Part shown: positions 23,663 to 31,997 of the stretch, in pieces
How the letters are laid out: every line of letters begins with the position of its first letter
Numbering within the stretch: position 1 is the first letter of the stretch
NCBI GenBank assembly: GCA_015069095.1
Contig: SVJH01000019.1
Location: 1 to 39,913 of the forward strand
DNA length: 39,913 bases
Origin: Oscillospiraceae bacterium
GTDB taxonomy: Bacteria > Bacillota > Clostridia > UMGS1810
Direction of reading: 5' to 3'
The notes under the pieces: generated by a model
The model's database searches: none
The model's input: only the letters and a program-made list of their open reading frames with translations
What the model was told of the DNA's origin: nothing
Made by a program: the position numbers and the translations under genes

Positions 23663-23812
23663 TTAGTTTTTAAATAAGTTTTTAACAGCACCAATGCTGT
23701 AGCCTTTGGCAACAAGTTCCTGAACTGTAGGAGTTGATGTACCACTTGTTGTGATTACATCTTCACTAATGAAAGAATTGATTTTAACTTCCGGTTTAAT
23801 GTAATTTTTCAT
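23663..23812 (-). CDS. 49-aa peptide, MKNYxKPEV...EDVITTSG type
   Basis: A short gene with a very strong ribosome site (AAGGAGG, 23827-23821) whose first bases are the stop codon of the gene upstream (TAAGGAGG), implying translational coupling. The product begins MKNYIKPEVKINSF, continues SEDVITTSGTSTPT and ends in an amphipathic-looking helix (VQELVAKGYSIGAVKNLF). It has no signal peptide, Cys or membrane segment. From memory, short ORFs with a Tyr-x-x-Pro-Glu start and an ED(V/I)ITTSG centre recur in gut Firmicutes without a known role; I cannot verify that here. A second gene with the same start (MKN plus TA) opens at 39903 after another large secreted protein. Function unknown; a peptide precursor or a small partner are possibilities. 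Confidence 0.75.
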   Translation of the reverse strand: MKNYIKPEVKINSFISEDVITTSGTSTPTVQELVAKGYSIGAVKNLFKN

Positions 23813-23825
23813 TATTATCTCCTCC

Positions 23826-25466
23826 TTACTCTGCAATATCTTTTGTGCCAAGGTATTTAAGTTCAGCAGCATCATTTACACAATATGTAAATTCATCGCC
23901 CCAGAATGTTTTTCCACGCATTACAACAAATGGAACAGCAACAATTTTTGTGTCGAAGAATTCTTCGCCGATTCCTTCAATTAGAAGGTTAATGTAACCA
24001 TTAGCTTGTTTTAGTGGTTCCTTTCCATCTGCTCTTGATACAGTAATTGTTTCTTCTTTAGTAGTGTCATCCTGTCTGTAAACCCATACACCGAAAGAAT
24101 CATATCTTTCAATTACGTTACCTTCGTTAGAAACGTAAGAGTTAATTAAAATTGCGCCTTCTTTTTTGCTTTCATCAGAAGTGTCTGTGTAGTAACCTGC
24201 ATCTGCAGTTGTGCCAACTTTTTCTCCATCTGTATTTGTGAAGTAGTCAATTGGTGTAATTACAATGTCATCAATGTAGTATGGTATAACATTACTTGAA
24301 GCTGAAAGTGAACCTTGCGCTCTATATGTAAATACAATACCGTCTATAAAATTACTTCCACTCATCGAGCCTGTGTATACAAATTCAACTGTATTCCATT
24401 GGTTTAAAATAAGTTTTGAACTATCATCTGTTCCAATTGTGTATGAATTGATATCACTGCCAAAATAACTGTTAGAACCTGCTATACCATGTTTAGAACC
24501 AATGTTTATATGTCCGGTAGTTTCTCCCACAGGATAAATTTTAATTGAAACTTTGTAAGATTTTCCTAAATTTTCTTCTTTGTCAAAAATATTAAATAAA
24601 GTTAATCTTGAATTATTTACATTTGACGGAGAATAGTATAAGCTTTTGCCATTGCCATTTGCATCTTTTTCATCTGTTATTTCTATAGTTCCGCTTTGAC
24701 ATTCATAATCAAATTCTTTAACTATAGAAACATCTGCTCCAAGTGATTCATTGTCAAGTGATGCATCGTTAAAATCAATAGTACCGCCGTTTTCATTTAC
24801 TTTATCTTCAAAATAAGTAGTATAATTTTCTAAGTTTAGAATTTCAAAATTATCTACATAAAGTGTTGTTCTGTTAGCGGTATCTGTAAAACTCCATTTT
24901 TCAGAGTTTACCCTTGCAGTTATACCCTTTTCAATATCACTAGCAGTAGGGGTATATACTGCAGAGAGTACTGTTACCCATTCGCCGTAAGGTATGCTTT
25001 GAGTTTTATAATTGTACATAGTATAAGATGTACCTTTTAGAATGGCGAGTGTTACAGGGAAAGTGTCTGTAGTATCATTAGGGTCTTTAACAGCGTATAC
25101 TTGTGCTTTAAATACATATGTTTTTCCTTCTTCAAATGCACTTTGGTCAATAAATACTTTTCCGCCTCTTGCATCGTCGCCCGCTTTAGACGGATAAAGT
25201 TTTATACATTTTGAACCATTTACCCCTTCATTTTCGCAAAAAGCACCGTTTGAAGCGTTACCTGCTGTAGACTAACGAGCTCCGTTATCATATGTATCAT
25301 TTTTCATTTCCCATGACACATTTGAATTTGCGTCTTCTGTGTGATTTCCTTCGAAATCCTGTGTCCATACTACAGAGTTTTCATCAAATGTTACTGCTAA
25401 TGATGTGATGGAAAACATACCTATGAGCATAGTCATTGTGATTAAAATTGCAATAATTTTTTTCAC
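23826..25466 (-). pseudogene. Secreted two-CBM-like protein interrupted by one in-frame TAG
   Basis: One reading frame runs from GTG 25466 (AGGAGG at 25475-25480, 8-nt spacing) to TAA at 23826, broken only by TAG at 25274-25272 (codon 65, after NDTYDNGAR). Beyond it the frame continues with clear protein-like sequence (STAGNASNGAFCENEG...). Order: signal peptide to about 24; a jelly-roll module to about residue 220 (ending TLYVDNFEILN); a second module (about 245-420) with NGNGKSLYY and YYIDDIVITP, like those of the neighbouring xylanases; and a C-terminal module ending FVVMRGKTFWGDEFTYCVNDAA. No catalytic domain is seen. Causes could be a real nonsense mutation, a sequencing error or suppression; an ATG at 25019 could restart the distal part. 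Confidence 0.8.
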
Positions 25467-25528
25467 AAAAATTTCCTCCTTTAAAAATATATTTTTACTG
25501 TGATGTTTAAATACTATAACGCTATTTT

Positions 25529-25557
25529 ATTATACAATAATATTTGTTAAAAATCAA
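25529..25557 (-). promoter_or_regulatory. Promoter of the interrupted secreted-protein gene
   Basis: On the minus strand TTGATT (25557-25552) and TATAAT (25534-25529) are 17 bp apart; the start codon is about 60 nt downstream. The intact promoter and ribosome site suggest that the gene was active recently or still is. Confidence 0.7.
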
Positions 25558-25651
25558 CAAAAAACATAAATTTTATGTTTGTTTTTGTTTAATATGCACA
25601 AATATATTTTTAATTTTTGATATATATGCAGAATATTATTTAGAAAAAATA

Positions 25652-25782
25652 AAACTCAGGTAAAAATAAATTTACCTGAGTTTAGAATTTGAGTTTGCAA
25701 AACGTACGTTTTGCTCTATGTAAGTTTTTGATGAAACTTTTTTTAAAAAGTTTCGATTTTGGTTACTTTTTTAAAAAGTAAC
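25652..25782. terminator. Stack of four perfect hairpins after the first xylanase gene
   Basis: Reading from high to low coordinates (the direction of xylanase transcription) the stems are: GTTACTTTTT/AAAAAGTAAC (25762-25782), GAAACTTTTT/AAAAAGTTTC (25733-25754), the perfect palindrome GCAAAACGTACGTTTTGC (25697-25714) and AAACTCAGGTAAA/TTTACCTGAGTTT (25652-25683). The last is the most terminator-like. Four in a row is more than a terminator needs. Confidence 0.75.
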
Positions 25783-25795
25783 AATCAAATTATAC

Positions 25796-28567
25796 TTACT
25801 TAACAATAACTTCAACAGTTCCTGTATTTGCTTTTCTAAGCGGAATGTTAACTGTTTTTTCTACGCCGCCCACATTTACTGTAATGTCGTAATCTCCGTA
25901 GAACGCTCTTACGTCAAATTCGCCGTTTGCATTTGTTGCGCCTGCTTCTCTTGTCCACCATTTGTTATAAACAAGGTCTTCATACTGGTCGGCAGTTTTC
26001 TTTCTGTTCCAGTTTTTGTCAAATAGTAAGTATTTAGGTGTTCCGCCGTCTACAAAGCCCCAGCAGTAGAAGCCCTGAATTTTTTCGTGGCTGAATATTG
26101 TAATTAAAATGTCTCTTGTAAAACTTGCGTGAATGATTTCATCATTGATTGAAAGGTCATATTCTGTAATTTTTAACTCATCAGCATATTTTCCTAAAAC
26201 TTCAAGCTGGTCATAGAATTTTGGAGGATAGCAAGGATATGCAAAGTGTGCCTGAGAACCAATACCATCCCATTTTGCGCCTTTTGCTTTAAGTTCTTCG
26301 ATTAAAGGAACAAGGTTATCTAAGTAGTTATCTGTACCAACCATCTTGTGTTCGTTCATATAAATTTTCTGATTTCCGACGTTAGCTTCGTTAGCCATAT
26401 TAAACCATTCAACAACAATGTCATTTCCAAATGCATATCTTATGTAAGTGTCATCTCTGAAAAGTTCGTTTGTTGTATCCCAGTCTACAAGGTCATCTTT
26501 GTATTCTGCCATAACTTTTGTCATGTGTTCTTTAATATAACCTTGTACTTTATCACGATCTTTTGCATATGCTGCTTCAAGTACACGATCAGGAAGTGAT
26601 GAGTTAATACCATTGCCTGAAAGTGTTGTTTTATCCCATACAAGGGCATGACCTCTTATTGATTTAATACCGATATCTTTTAAAGTATCAACAAGTTTTC
26701 TTGGAATAGTAGGGTCAGTTTCGTAATATGTCCATTTCAAATGATTTTCAAGAACAGCACTGTTAAAGTATTTAATAAGGTTACTTCTGTATTTTTCGCC
26801 TGCTTCGCCTTCAGTAAGAAGCTGTGTGCTTACTGCAGTACCCCATTCAAATTCGTGTTCTGTCATATTAACTTTGATGTCGGCATTAGGAATGATGTTT
26901 CCGTTTTCATCTTTGATAACAAGTTTAAAGTCGCCTTTTCTGATTTTTTCAATTCTTTCAATTGCTTCTTTTCTCCACTGAGCGCCTTCTTCCATACCTT
27001 CGTACGTTTTTGTAGAAGGAAGCTGTTCTGCAGTAACGGCATCCTTATAGTTGATAATTTCAACACCACCGATTTCAAGAACCTGAGCGTAGTGTCCAAC
27101 CCTTACTGTCATATGAACATTTGTGCCAAGTGATTCATTAACGTTAAACGGCATATATGATTTTGTCCATTCATTCTGAATAACAACGCCGTCTTGCTGA
27201 AGTGCTTTGTACCAAGGTGTTTCTGCCTGTTCAATAACAAACTGAATACCACCTACGTTTGTGTCGTTGTCACCACCTGAAATTTTTCTTGATGAAACAA
27301 CAAGCATACCCATATCGCCAGGTTTAAAGTTTTTCTTTAAAGGAATTTCGTACTGAGCATCGTAAATGTTAGGAGTTCTTTCTGGGCAGGTAATTCTTAC
27401 TGCTTTCTTAAATTCCTGACCTTCTACATCAACAATTTCAGTAGAAATTTTAGAGTTTTTAGCATTACCATTTAAAAATTCTTCGTTTGTAAGCATTACT
27501 TCGCCCTGTGGAAGTGTAGGAATGATATCTTCAATATTTTTAACATCATAGTAGATTAAATCATACGGATCGCTTGATTTTGTAAACTCTGTAGGAACAG
27601 GTCTTTTTCCGTCTACTGCTTTTACAGGAGTAAATTCATCATCTTTGATATCAGCATCAGAACCTGAAACTTCTGTAACTTTAACATCGTCAATGTAAAG
27701 TGTTTCAATAAGTTTTGCGTCTGCACCTTTTTGGCAAACACCTAATTGTGTAATTGAATCGTTTGTGTGTTCGTATTTAAATTCAATTAAAGTCCATTCG
27801 TTTGCTTTAATGTTTATCATAACAGATGATGCAGGTGTAAATGCGTTTGCACTTCCCATTGCACCGTATGTACCAAGAAGAACGTTTGTTCCTTCGTTTG
27901 AGCCGTAAACATATGCAGAAACTTTAAATGTTTTTCCTAAATCTTCTTTAGAGAAAACATCTGTAAATTTAACTCTGTAGTCAATTTGTGTTCTGTTTGC
28001 CATTTTAAGTGACTGACCGTTTCCAGATGTATGGTCAACGTCTTTTGACAAAGATACATTTTTTGCTTCGTAAGCAGCACCTGTTACGAAATCTTTGTTT
28101 TCATCAAAAGTTGTAATGTTTTCAAAATCCCAAACTTTTGATGCACTGCTTTCAATAATAACTTTTCTTTCGTTTCCGTCCCAGTCAACTTTGCAGCCGA
28201 GTGATTCAGAAATGAATCTTACAGGAACAAGTGTTCTTGAGTTGACAATTTGTGCAGGAACATCAAGTGTAACTTCTTTGTTGTTAACCTTAGCAACTGT
28301 GTTGTTAATTTGAAGTGATACTGTTGTATCGCCTAAAATTCCTGTTGCTGTTTTTGTAGCATCGTCCCATTCTACTTTTGCACCAAGTCCTTCAAAAATT
28401 GCACGAAGTGGAACGAGTGTTCTTCCTTCTACAATAATAGGAGGCTGGTCCATTGTAAGTTTAGAACCGTTAAGCAAAATTTTGATTTCGTCATCAGCAA
28501 ATGCTACACAAGAAAAACAAGATATAAGCATTGATAAAGCCAAAATCATTGACAATAGTTTTTTCAT
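25796..28567 (-). CDS. Secreted multimodular GH10 endo-1,4-beta-xylanase (paralogue 1)
   Basis: A 923-aa exported enzyme expected to cleave the xylan backbone. Order: signal peptide (to about 24, AFA-DDE); CuAO-N repeats (about 27-140); a carbohydrate-binding-like jelly roll (about 145-305, with DHTSGNGQSLKM and LYIDDVKV); a second beta module (about 370-535, VMLTNEEFLNG...); the GH10 barrel (about 555-865); and a small C-terminal beta domain (about 870-923, TNANGEFDVRAFYGDYDITV). The acid/base is Glu701 in WDTTNELF, the nucleophile Glu802 in KITEYD. RGHALVWDK replaces the usual RGH-LVWH-Q, a change I associate with plant- and animal-type GH10. It has its own promoter at 28603-28631, and a close paralogue lies directly upstream. 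Confidence 0.92.
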   Translation of the reverse strand: MKKLLSMILALSMLISCFSCVAFADDEIKILLNGSKLTMDQPPIIVEGRTLVPLRAIFEGLGAKVEWDDATKTATGILGDTTVSLQINNTVAKVNNKEVTLDVPAQIVNSRTLVPVRFISESLGCKVDWDGNERKVIIESSASKVWDFENITTFDENKDFVTGAAYEAKNVSLSKDVDHTSGNGQSLKMANRTQIDYRVKFTDVFSKEDLGKTFKVSAYVYGSNEGTNVLLGTYGAMGSANAFTPASSVMINIKANEWTLIEFKYEHTNDSITQLGVCQKGADAKLIETLYIDDVKVTEVSGSDADIKDDEFTPVKAVDGKRPVPTEFTKSSDPYDLIYYDVKNIEDIIPTLPQGEVMLTNEEFLNGNAKNSKISTEIVDVEGQEFKKAVRITCPERTPNIYDAQYEIPLKKNFKPGDMGMLVVSSRKISGGDNDTNVGGIQFVIEQAETPWYKALQQDGVVIQNEWTKSYMPFNVNESLGTNVHMTVRVGHYAQVLEIGGVEIINYKDAVTAEQLPSTKTYEGMEEGAQWRKEAIERIEKIRKGDFKLVIKDENGNIIPNADIKVNMTEHEFEWGTAVSTQLLTEGEAGEKYRSNLIKYFNSAVLENHLKWTYYETDPTIPRKLVDTLKDIGIKSIRGHALVWDKTTLSGNGINSSLPDRVLEAAYAKDRDKVQGYIKEHMTKVMAEYKDDLVDWDTTNELFRDDTYIRYAFGNDIVVEWFNMANEANVGNQKIYMNEHKMVGTDNYLDNLVPLIEELKAKGAKWDGIGSQAHFAYPCYPPKFYDQLEVLGKYADELKITEYDLSINDEIIHASFTRDILITIFSHEKIQGFYCWGFVDGGTPKYLLFDKNWNRKKTADQYEDLVYNKWWTREAGATNANGEFDVRAFYGDYDITVNVGGVEKTVNIPLRKANTGTVEVIVK

Positions 28568-28602
28568 TTTATACTCTCCTTTTTTGTGTTTAATAAATTC
28601 AT

Positions 28603-28631
28603 TATATCGAATAATTTGTGTTTATTCAATA
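28603..28631 (-). promoter_or_regulatory. Promoter of xylanase paralogue 1
   Basis: On the minus strand TTGAAT (28631-28626) and TATAAT (28608-28603) are 17 bp apart, 36 nt before the ATG, so this gene need not rely on read-through from its upstream paralogue. Confidence 0.7.
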
Positions 28632-28749
28632 TAGAATTATATACAAGTAGAGGTAAAATCCTATACCCTTAATACTATTCTACATCTTTTTAGCACAGAA
28701 AACAATGGGTTATTTTACTTAATTTTAGGGGGTATTTTAATGTAATACA

Positions 28750-28870
28750 CAAGAAAGACACCCACTTAAGTGGGGTGGTCTTAAGGGAAAAATATAACCG
28801 AGTGAAACTAAAATCACTCGGTTATTTTATTGTTTGAATATTGTAGGGGACGGCGCGAAACGACGTCCCG
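28750..28870. repeat. Dispersed intergenic hairpin repeat, copy B
   Basis: CACCCAC/GTGGGGTG (28757-28777 region) followed by TGGTCTTAAGG and AACCGAGTGA/TCACTCGGTT, then TTATTTTATT and GAATATTG, matches the order and much of the sequence at 23381-23480. The third hairpin differs (GGGACG...CGTCCC in place of GGGCGTTT...AAACGCCC), keeping the fold while changing bases. Confidence 0.72.
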
Positions 28871-28872
28871 TA

Positions 28873-29005
28873 AAGCCTCCCTTGTGTAAAGGGAGGGGGA
28901 CCACATTAGTGGTGGAGGGATTGTAATTATTAAAATTACTATAGACACAATCCCTCAGTCTTTCCTTACGGAAATCCAGCTCCCTTTAGGCAAGGGAGCC
29001 TTTTT
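28873..29005. mobile_element. MITE-like long imperfect palindrome between the two xylanase genes
   Basis: The left half (AAGCCTCCCTTGTGTAAAGG... to GGAGGGATTGT, 28873-28924) and the right half read on the other strand (AAGGCTCCCTTGCCTAAAGG... to GAGGGATTGT) align along about 50 bases, around an AT-rich centre (28925-28950). Each arm contains its own small hairpin (AAGGGAGG; CCACATTAGTGG; TTTCCTTACGGAAA). There is no ORF inside. Arms with GGAGGGATTG ends are a repeat type I recall from gut clostridia. A non-autonomous element or large RNA hairpin are both possible; target-site duplications were not established. Confidence 0.55.
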
Positions 29006-29066
29006 CAAAAATCCATAAGTTGCACCAACATATGCGGATGCCTCTTTATAATTGTTGATGAAAATA

Positions 29067-31817
29067 TTATTTTATAACAACTTCAACAGTTCCTTTGTTT
29101 GCTTTTTCAAGAGGAATATTGACTGTTTTTTCTACGCCATCCACGTTAACTGTAATATCGTAGTTTCCGTAGAAACATCTTACGTCAAATTCGCCGTTTG
29201 CATTTGTTGTACCTTCTTCGTTTGTCCACCATTTATTGTAAACAAGGTCTTCGTATTGGTCAGCAGCTTTTTTTCTGTTCCAGTTTTTATCAAACAACAA
29301 GTATTTTGCTACATCGCCGTCTTTAAAGCCCCAACAGAAGAAACCTTCAACTTTTTCGTGGCTGAATATTGTAATAAGGAAATCTCTTACAAAACTTGCG
29401 TGAAGTTCCTGGTCAGGAGTTGTAAAGTCAAATTCTGTAATTTTAAGTTCATCTGCATATTTTGCAAGTGTATCAAGTTGATTATAGAATAGCGGTGGAT
29501 AGCAAGGAGATGCAAAGTGTGCCTGAACACCAATACCGTCAAATTTAGCACCTTTTGACTGAACTTCTTCAATAAGTGGAACTAAATCGTCAAGATAGTT
29601 GTCTGTACCAACCATTTTATGTTCGTTCATATAAATTTTTGCATTACCAACATTGTATTTGTTAGCCATGTTAAACCACTCTACAACAACATCGTTGCCG
29701 AATTTTTCTCTGATGTATGTATCACTTCTGAAAAGTTCGTTTGTAGCATCCCAGTCGTCAAGGTCGTCTTTAAAGTCTGCCATAACCTTTTCGATGTGAG
29801 CTTCAATAAGTGACTGAACAGTTTTTAAATCGCCTGCAATTGCAGCATCAACTGCGCCCGGTGTCATTGATGAGTTATAGTCAGGATCGTTTTCTTCGAT
29901 TTTATCCCATACAAGAGCGTGGCCTCTTAGGTATTTAATACCCATGTTTTTAAGCATATCAATCATATTTCTTGTAGTAACAGGGTCATCTTCGTAGTAG
30001 TGCCATTTAAGGTTGTTTTCAAGCACAGCACCATTAAAGTATTTTATAAGTTCGCTTCTGTATCTGTCGCCCGATTCGCCTGCTTCTAAAAGTCTTGGGC
30101 TAACGGCAGTACCCCACTGAAACTCGTGTTCTGTCATATCAACTTTAATGTTTGCATTTGGAATAACGTTTCCGTTTTCATCTTTTATAATAAGTTTAAA
30201 GTCGCCTTTTCTTATTTTTTCAATTCTTTCGAGTGCTTCTTTTCTCCACTGGGCACCGTCTTTCTGACCTTCGTAAGTTTTTGTTGTAGGAAGCTGTTTA
30301 ATAGTTTGTTTGTAGTTGATAATTTCAACACCGCCGATTTCAAGAACCTGTTCATAGTGTCCAACCCTTACTGTCATGTGTGCAGTTTTTCCAAGTTTAG
30401 AGTCAACGCTAAATGGCATATATGATTTTGTCCATGTGTTCTGGTTAACAACGCCGTCCTGCTGAAGAACTTTGTACCAAGGTGAAACATTTTGTTCAAT
30501 AACAAACTGAACACCGCCTGTGTTTGTATCGTTGTTACCACCGGAAATCATTCGTGATGAAACAACAAGCATTGCTAAATCGCCCGGTTCAAAACTTTTT
30601 GGAAGTTCTATTTCGTACTGAATATCATAAATGTTTTTAGTTTTTTCTTTTGCTGTAATTCTTACGGCTTTGTCAAATTCCTGACCTTCAACATTCACAA
30701 TTTCAAAAGCGATTTTATCTCCGCCTTTTGCTTTACCATTTAAAAATTCTTCACTTGTAAGCATCACTTCGCCTTGTGGAAGTGTAGGAATAATATCATC
30801 AATAGATACTGCGTCGTAGTAGATTAAATCTTCAGGATTTTTAGATTTTGTAAATTCGGTTGGAACAGGTCTTTTGTTTTCCATGTTTTCAACTTTAATT
30901 TCAGTTTTGGCTTCTTCTTTAATTTTTACGTTTATATCGTCGATATACATGCAAGCAAGTACACCGTTATCTGCATTTGGCTGGTCAAAACCAATCATAT
31001 TTGCAATTTCAGTATCATGTTTAAGTGTAAGTTCAACTTTTGTCCATGTGTTTTTAGGAATATTAAAGTTTTCGCCAACACGAGGTGTACCTGAATGTGC
31101 TGTGCCTGATGCAGAATATGTACCAAGTCTTAGTTCATTGTCCATATCAGGATAGTAAACGTAAGCAGAAATTACAATTTCTTTGCCTAAATAGTCTTTT
31201 TCGATAAGGTTTAAAAGTTTAACTCTGTGGTAGAACATACTTCTGCCGTCAATTTTTAAACTTTTTCCGTTTCCGGTTGTGTGGTCAAATTCAGTTGAAA
31301 GCGAGATTTTATCTGCTTTAAGACCACCGCCAAGTTCGTAATCTTTTCCTGAAACAAATTCGTTTAAATCATCAAAAGTAAGTGTTTTTCCTTCGGATGC
31401 ATCTGTAATAATAACAGTTTTTGTAGCATCGTCCCAGTCAACATTGCAACCGAGTGATTCAGAAATAAATCTTACAGGAACTAAAGTACGGCTGTTTACA
31501 ATCTGTGCAGGAACGTCAAGAGTTTTAACTTTACCGTTAACGAAAGCATCTTTTGAGCCGATTGTAATTTTAACTTTTTTGTCGCCTTTTTCGCCCGATG
31601 CGCATTTTGCAGCGTCATCCCATTCTACTTTTGCGCCAAGTCCTTCAAAAATTGCACGCATTGGAACAAGTGTTCTTCCGTCTACAATTATAGGAGCCTG
31701 GTCTGTTTCAAGGTTTTTGCCGTTGATTATAATTTTTACTTCTGTGTCTGCTAAAACAAATGAGAAAGAAGATAAAATCATAATAATGGCAAGAGTGATT
31801 GATAATAACTTTTTCAT
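29067..31817 (-). CDS. Secreted multimodular GH10 endo-1,4-beta-xylanase (paralogue 2)
   Basis: A 916-aa exported enzyme with the same module order as its neighbour: signal peptide (about 1-23, VLA-DTE), CuAO-N repeats (GRTLVPMRAIFEGLGAKVEW and SRTLVPVRFISESLG), a jelly-roll module (DHTTGNGKSLKI, MYIDDINVKI), a second beta module, the GH10 barrel and a C-terminal TNANGEFDVRCFYGNYDITV domain. The acid/base is Glu694 in WDATNELF and the nucleophile Glu795 in KITEFD, 101 residues apart exactly as in paralogue 1. The two genes are tandem duplicates: barrel and tail are closely similar throughout, while the linker after the first module has diverged. AGGAGG precedes the ATG and a promoter lies at 31853-31881. 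Confidence 0.92.
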   Translation of the reverse strand: MKKLLSITLAIIMILSSFSFVLADTEVKIIINGKNLETDQAPIIVDGRTLVPMRAIFEGLGAKVEWDDAAKCASGEKGDKKVKITIGSKDAFVNGKVKTLDVPAQIVNSRTLVPVRFISESLGCNVDWDDATKTVIITDASEGKTLTFDDLNEFVSGKDYELGGGLKADKISLSTEFDHTTGNGKSLKIDGRSMFYHRVKLLNLIEKDYLGKEIVISAYVYYPDMDNELRLGTYSASGTAHSGTPRVGENFNIPKNTWTKVELTLKHDTEIANMIGFDQPNADNGVLACMYIDDINVKIKEEAKTEIKVENMENKRPVPTEFTKSKNPEDLIYYDAVSIDDIIPTLPQGEVMLTSEEFLNGKAKGGDKIAFEIVNVEGQEFDKAVRITAKEKTKNIYDIQYEIELPKSFEPGDLAMLVVSSRMISGGNNDTNTGGVQFVIEQNVSPWYKVLQQDGVVNQNTWTKSYMPFSVDSKLGKTAHMTVRVGHYEQVLEIGGVEIINYKQTIKQLPTTKTYEGQKDGAQWRKEALERIEKIRKGDFKLIIKDENGNVIPNANIKVDMTEHEFQWGTAVSPRLLEAGESGDRYRSELIKYFNGAVLENNLKWHYYEDDPVTTRNMIDMLKNMGIKYLRGHALVWDKIEENDPDYNSSMTPGAVDAAIAGDLKTVQSLIEAHIEKVMADFKDDLDDWDATNELFRSDTYIREKFGNDVVVEWFNMANKYNVGNAKIYMNEHKMVGTDNYLDDLVPLIEEVQSKGAKFDGIGVQAHFASPCYPPLFYNQLDTLAKYADELKITEFDFTTPDQELHASFVRDFLITIFSHEKVEGFFCWGFKDGDVAKYLLFDKNWNRKKAADQYEDLVYNKWWTNEEGTTNANGEFDVRCFYGNYDITVNVDGVEKTVNIPLEKANKGTVEVVIK

Positions 31818-31852
31818 TTTTTTCCTCCTTAAGTAATTAAATGTTACAATTC

Positions 31853-31881
31853 ATTTTAACATAATTTTTAAAAAAAGTAAA
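31853..31881 (-). promoter_or_regulatory. Promoter of xylanase paralogue 2
   Basis: On the minus strand TTTACT (31881-31876) and TAAAAT (31858-31853, with TG one base upstream) are 17 bp apart, 36 nt before the start codon. Confidence 0.6.
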
Positions 31882-31915
31882 GTACCAATTACAATAACAA
31901 ACAGACTAAAAGCAA

Positions 31916-31944
31916 TTGACTAAACAGTTAAAATAGTGTATACT
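31916..31944 (+). promoter_or_regulatory. Promoter of the cwlD-ygiQ-folD operon
   Basis: TTGACT (31916-31921) and TATACT (31939-31944) are 17 bp apart, 54 nt before the cwlD ATG. Confidence 0.68.
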
Positions 31945-31997
31945 TTAAACATAAAAATGCCCAAAAGTTCATATTGTGAATTTAGAGAGGTGTTTTT

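Noticed and set aside
25272-25274. Reassigned TAG (for example pyrrolysine) in the interrupted gene
   Set aside because: The DUF3048 and VanW genes end in TAG, so TAG works as a stop here, and no pyl-like gene or special downstream element is seen.
26741-27133. 130-codon plus-strand ORF within xylanase 1 (and the 146-codon one at 29052-29492 within xylanase 2)
   Set aside because: Both are antisense shadows of conserved GH10-containing coding sequence, rich in Phe/Cys/Val as expected of such frames.
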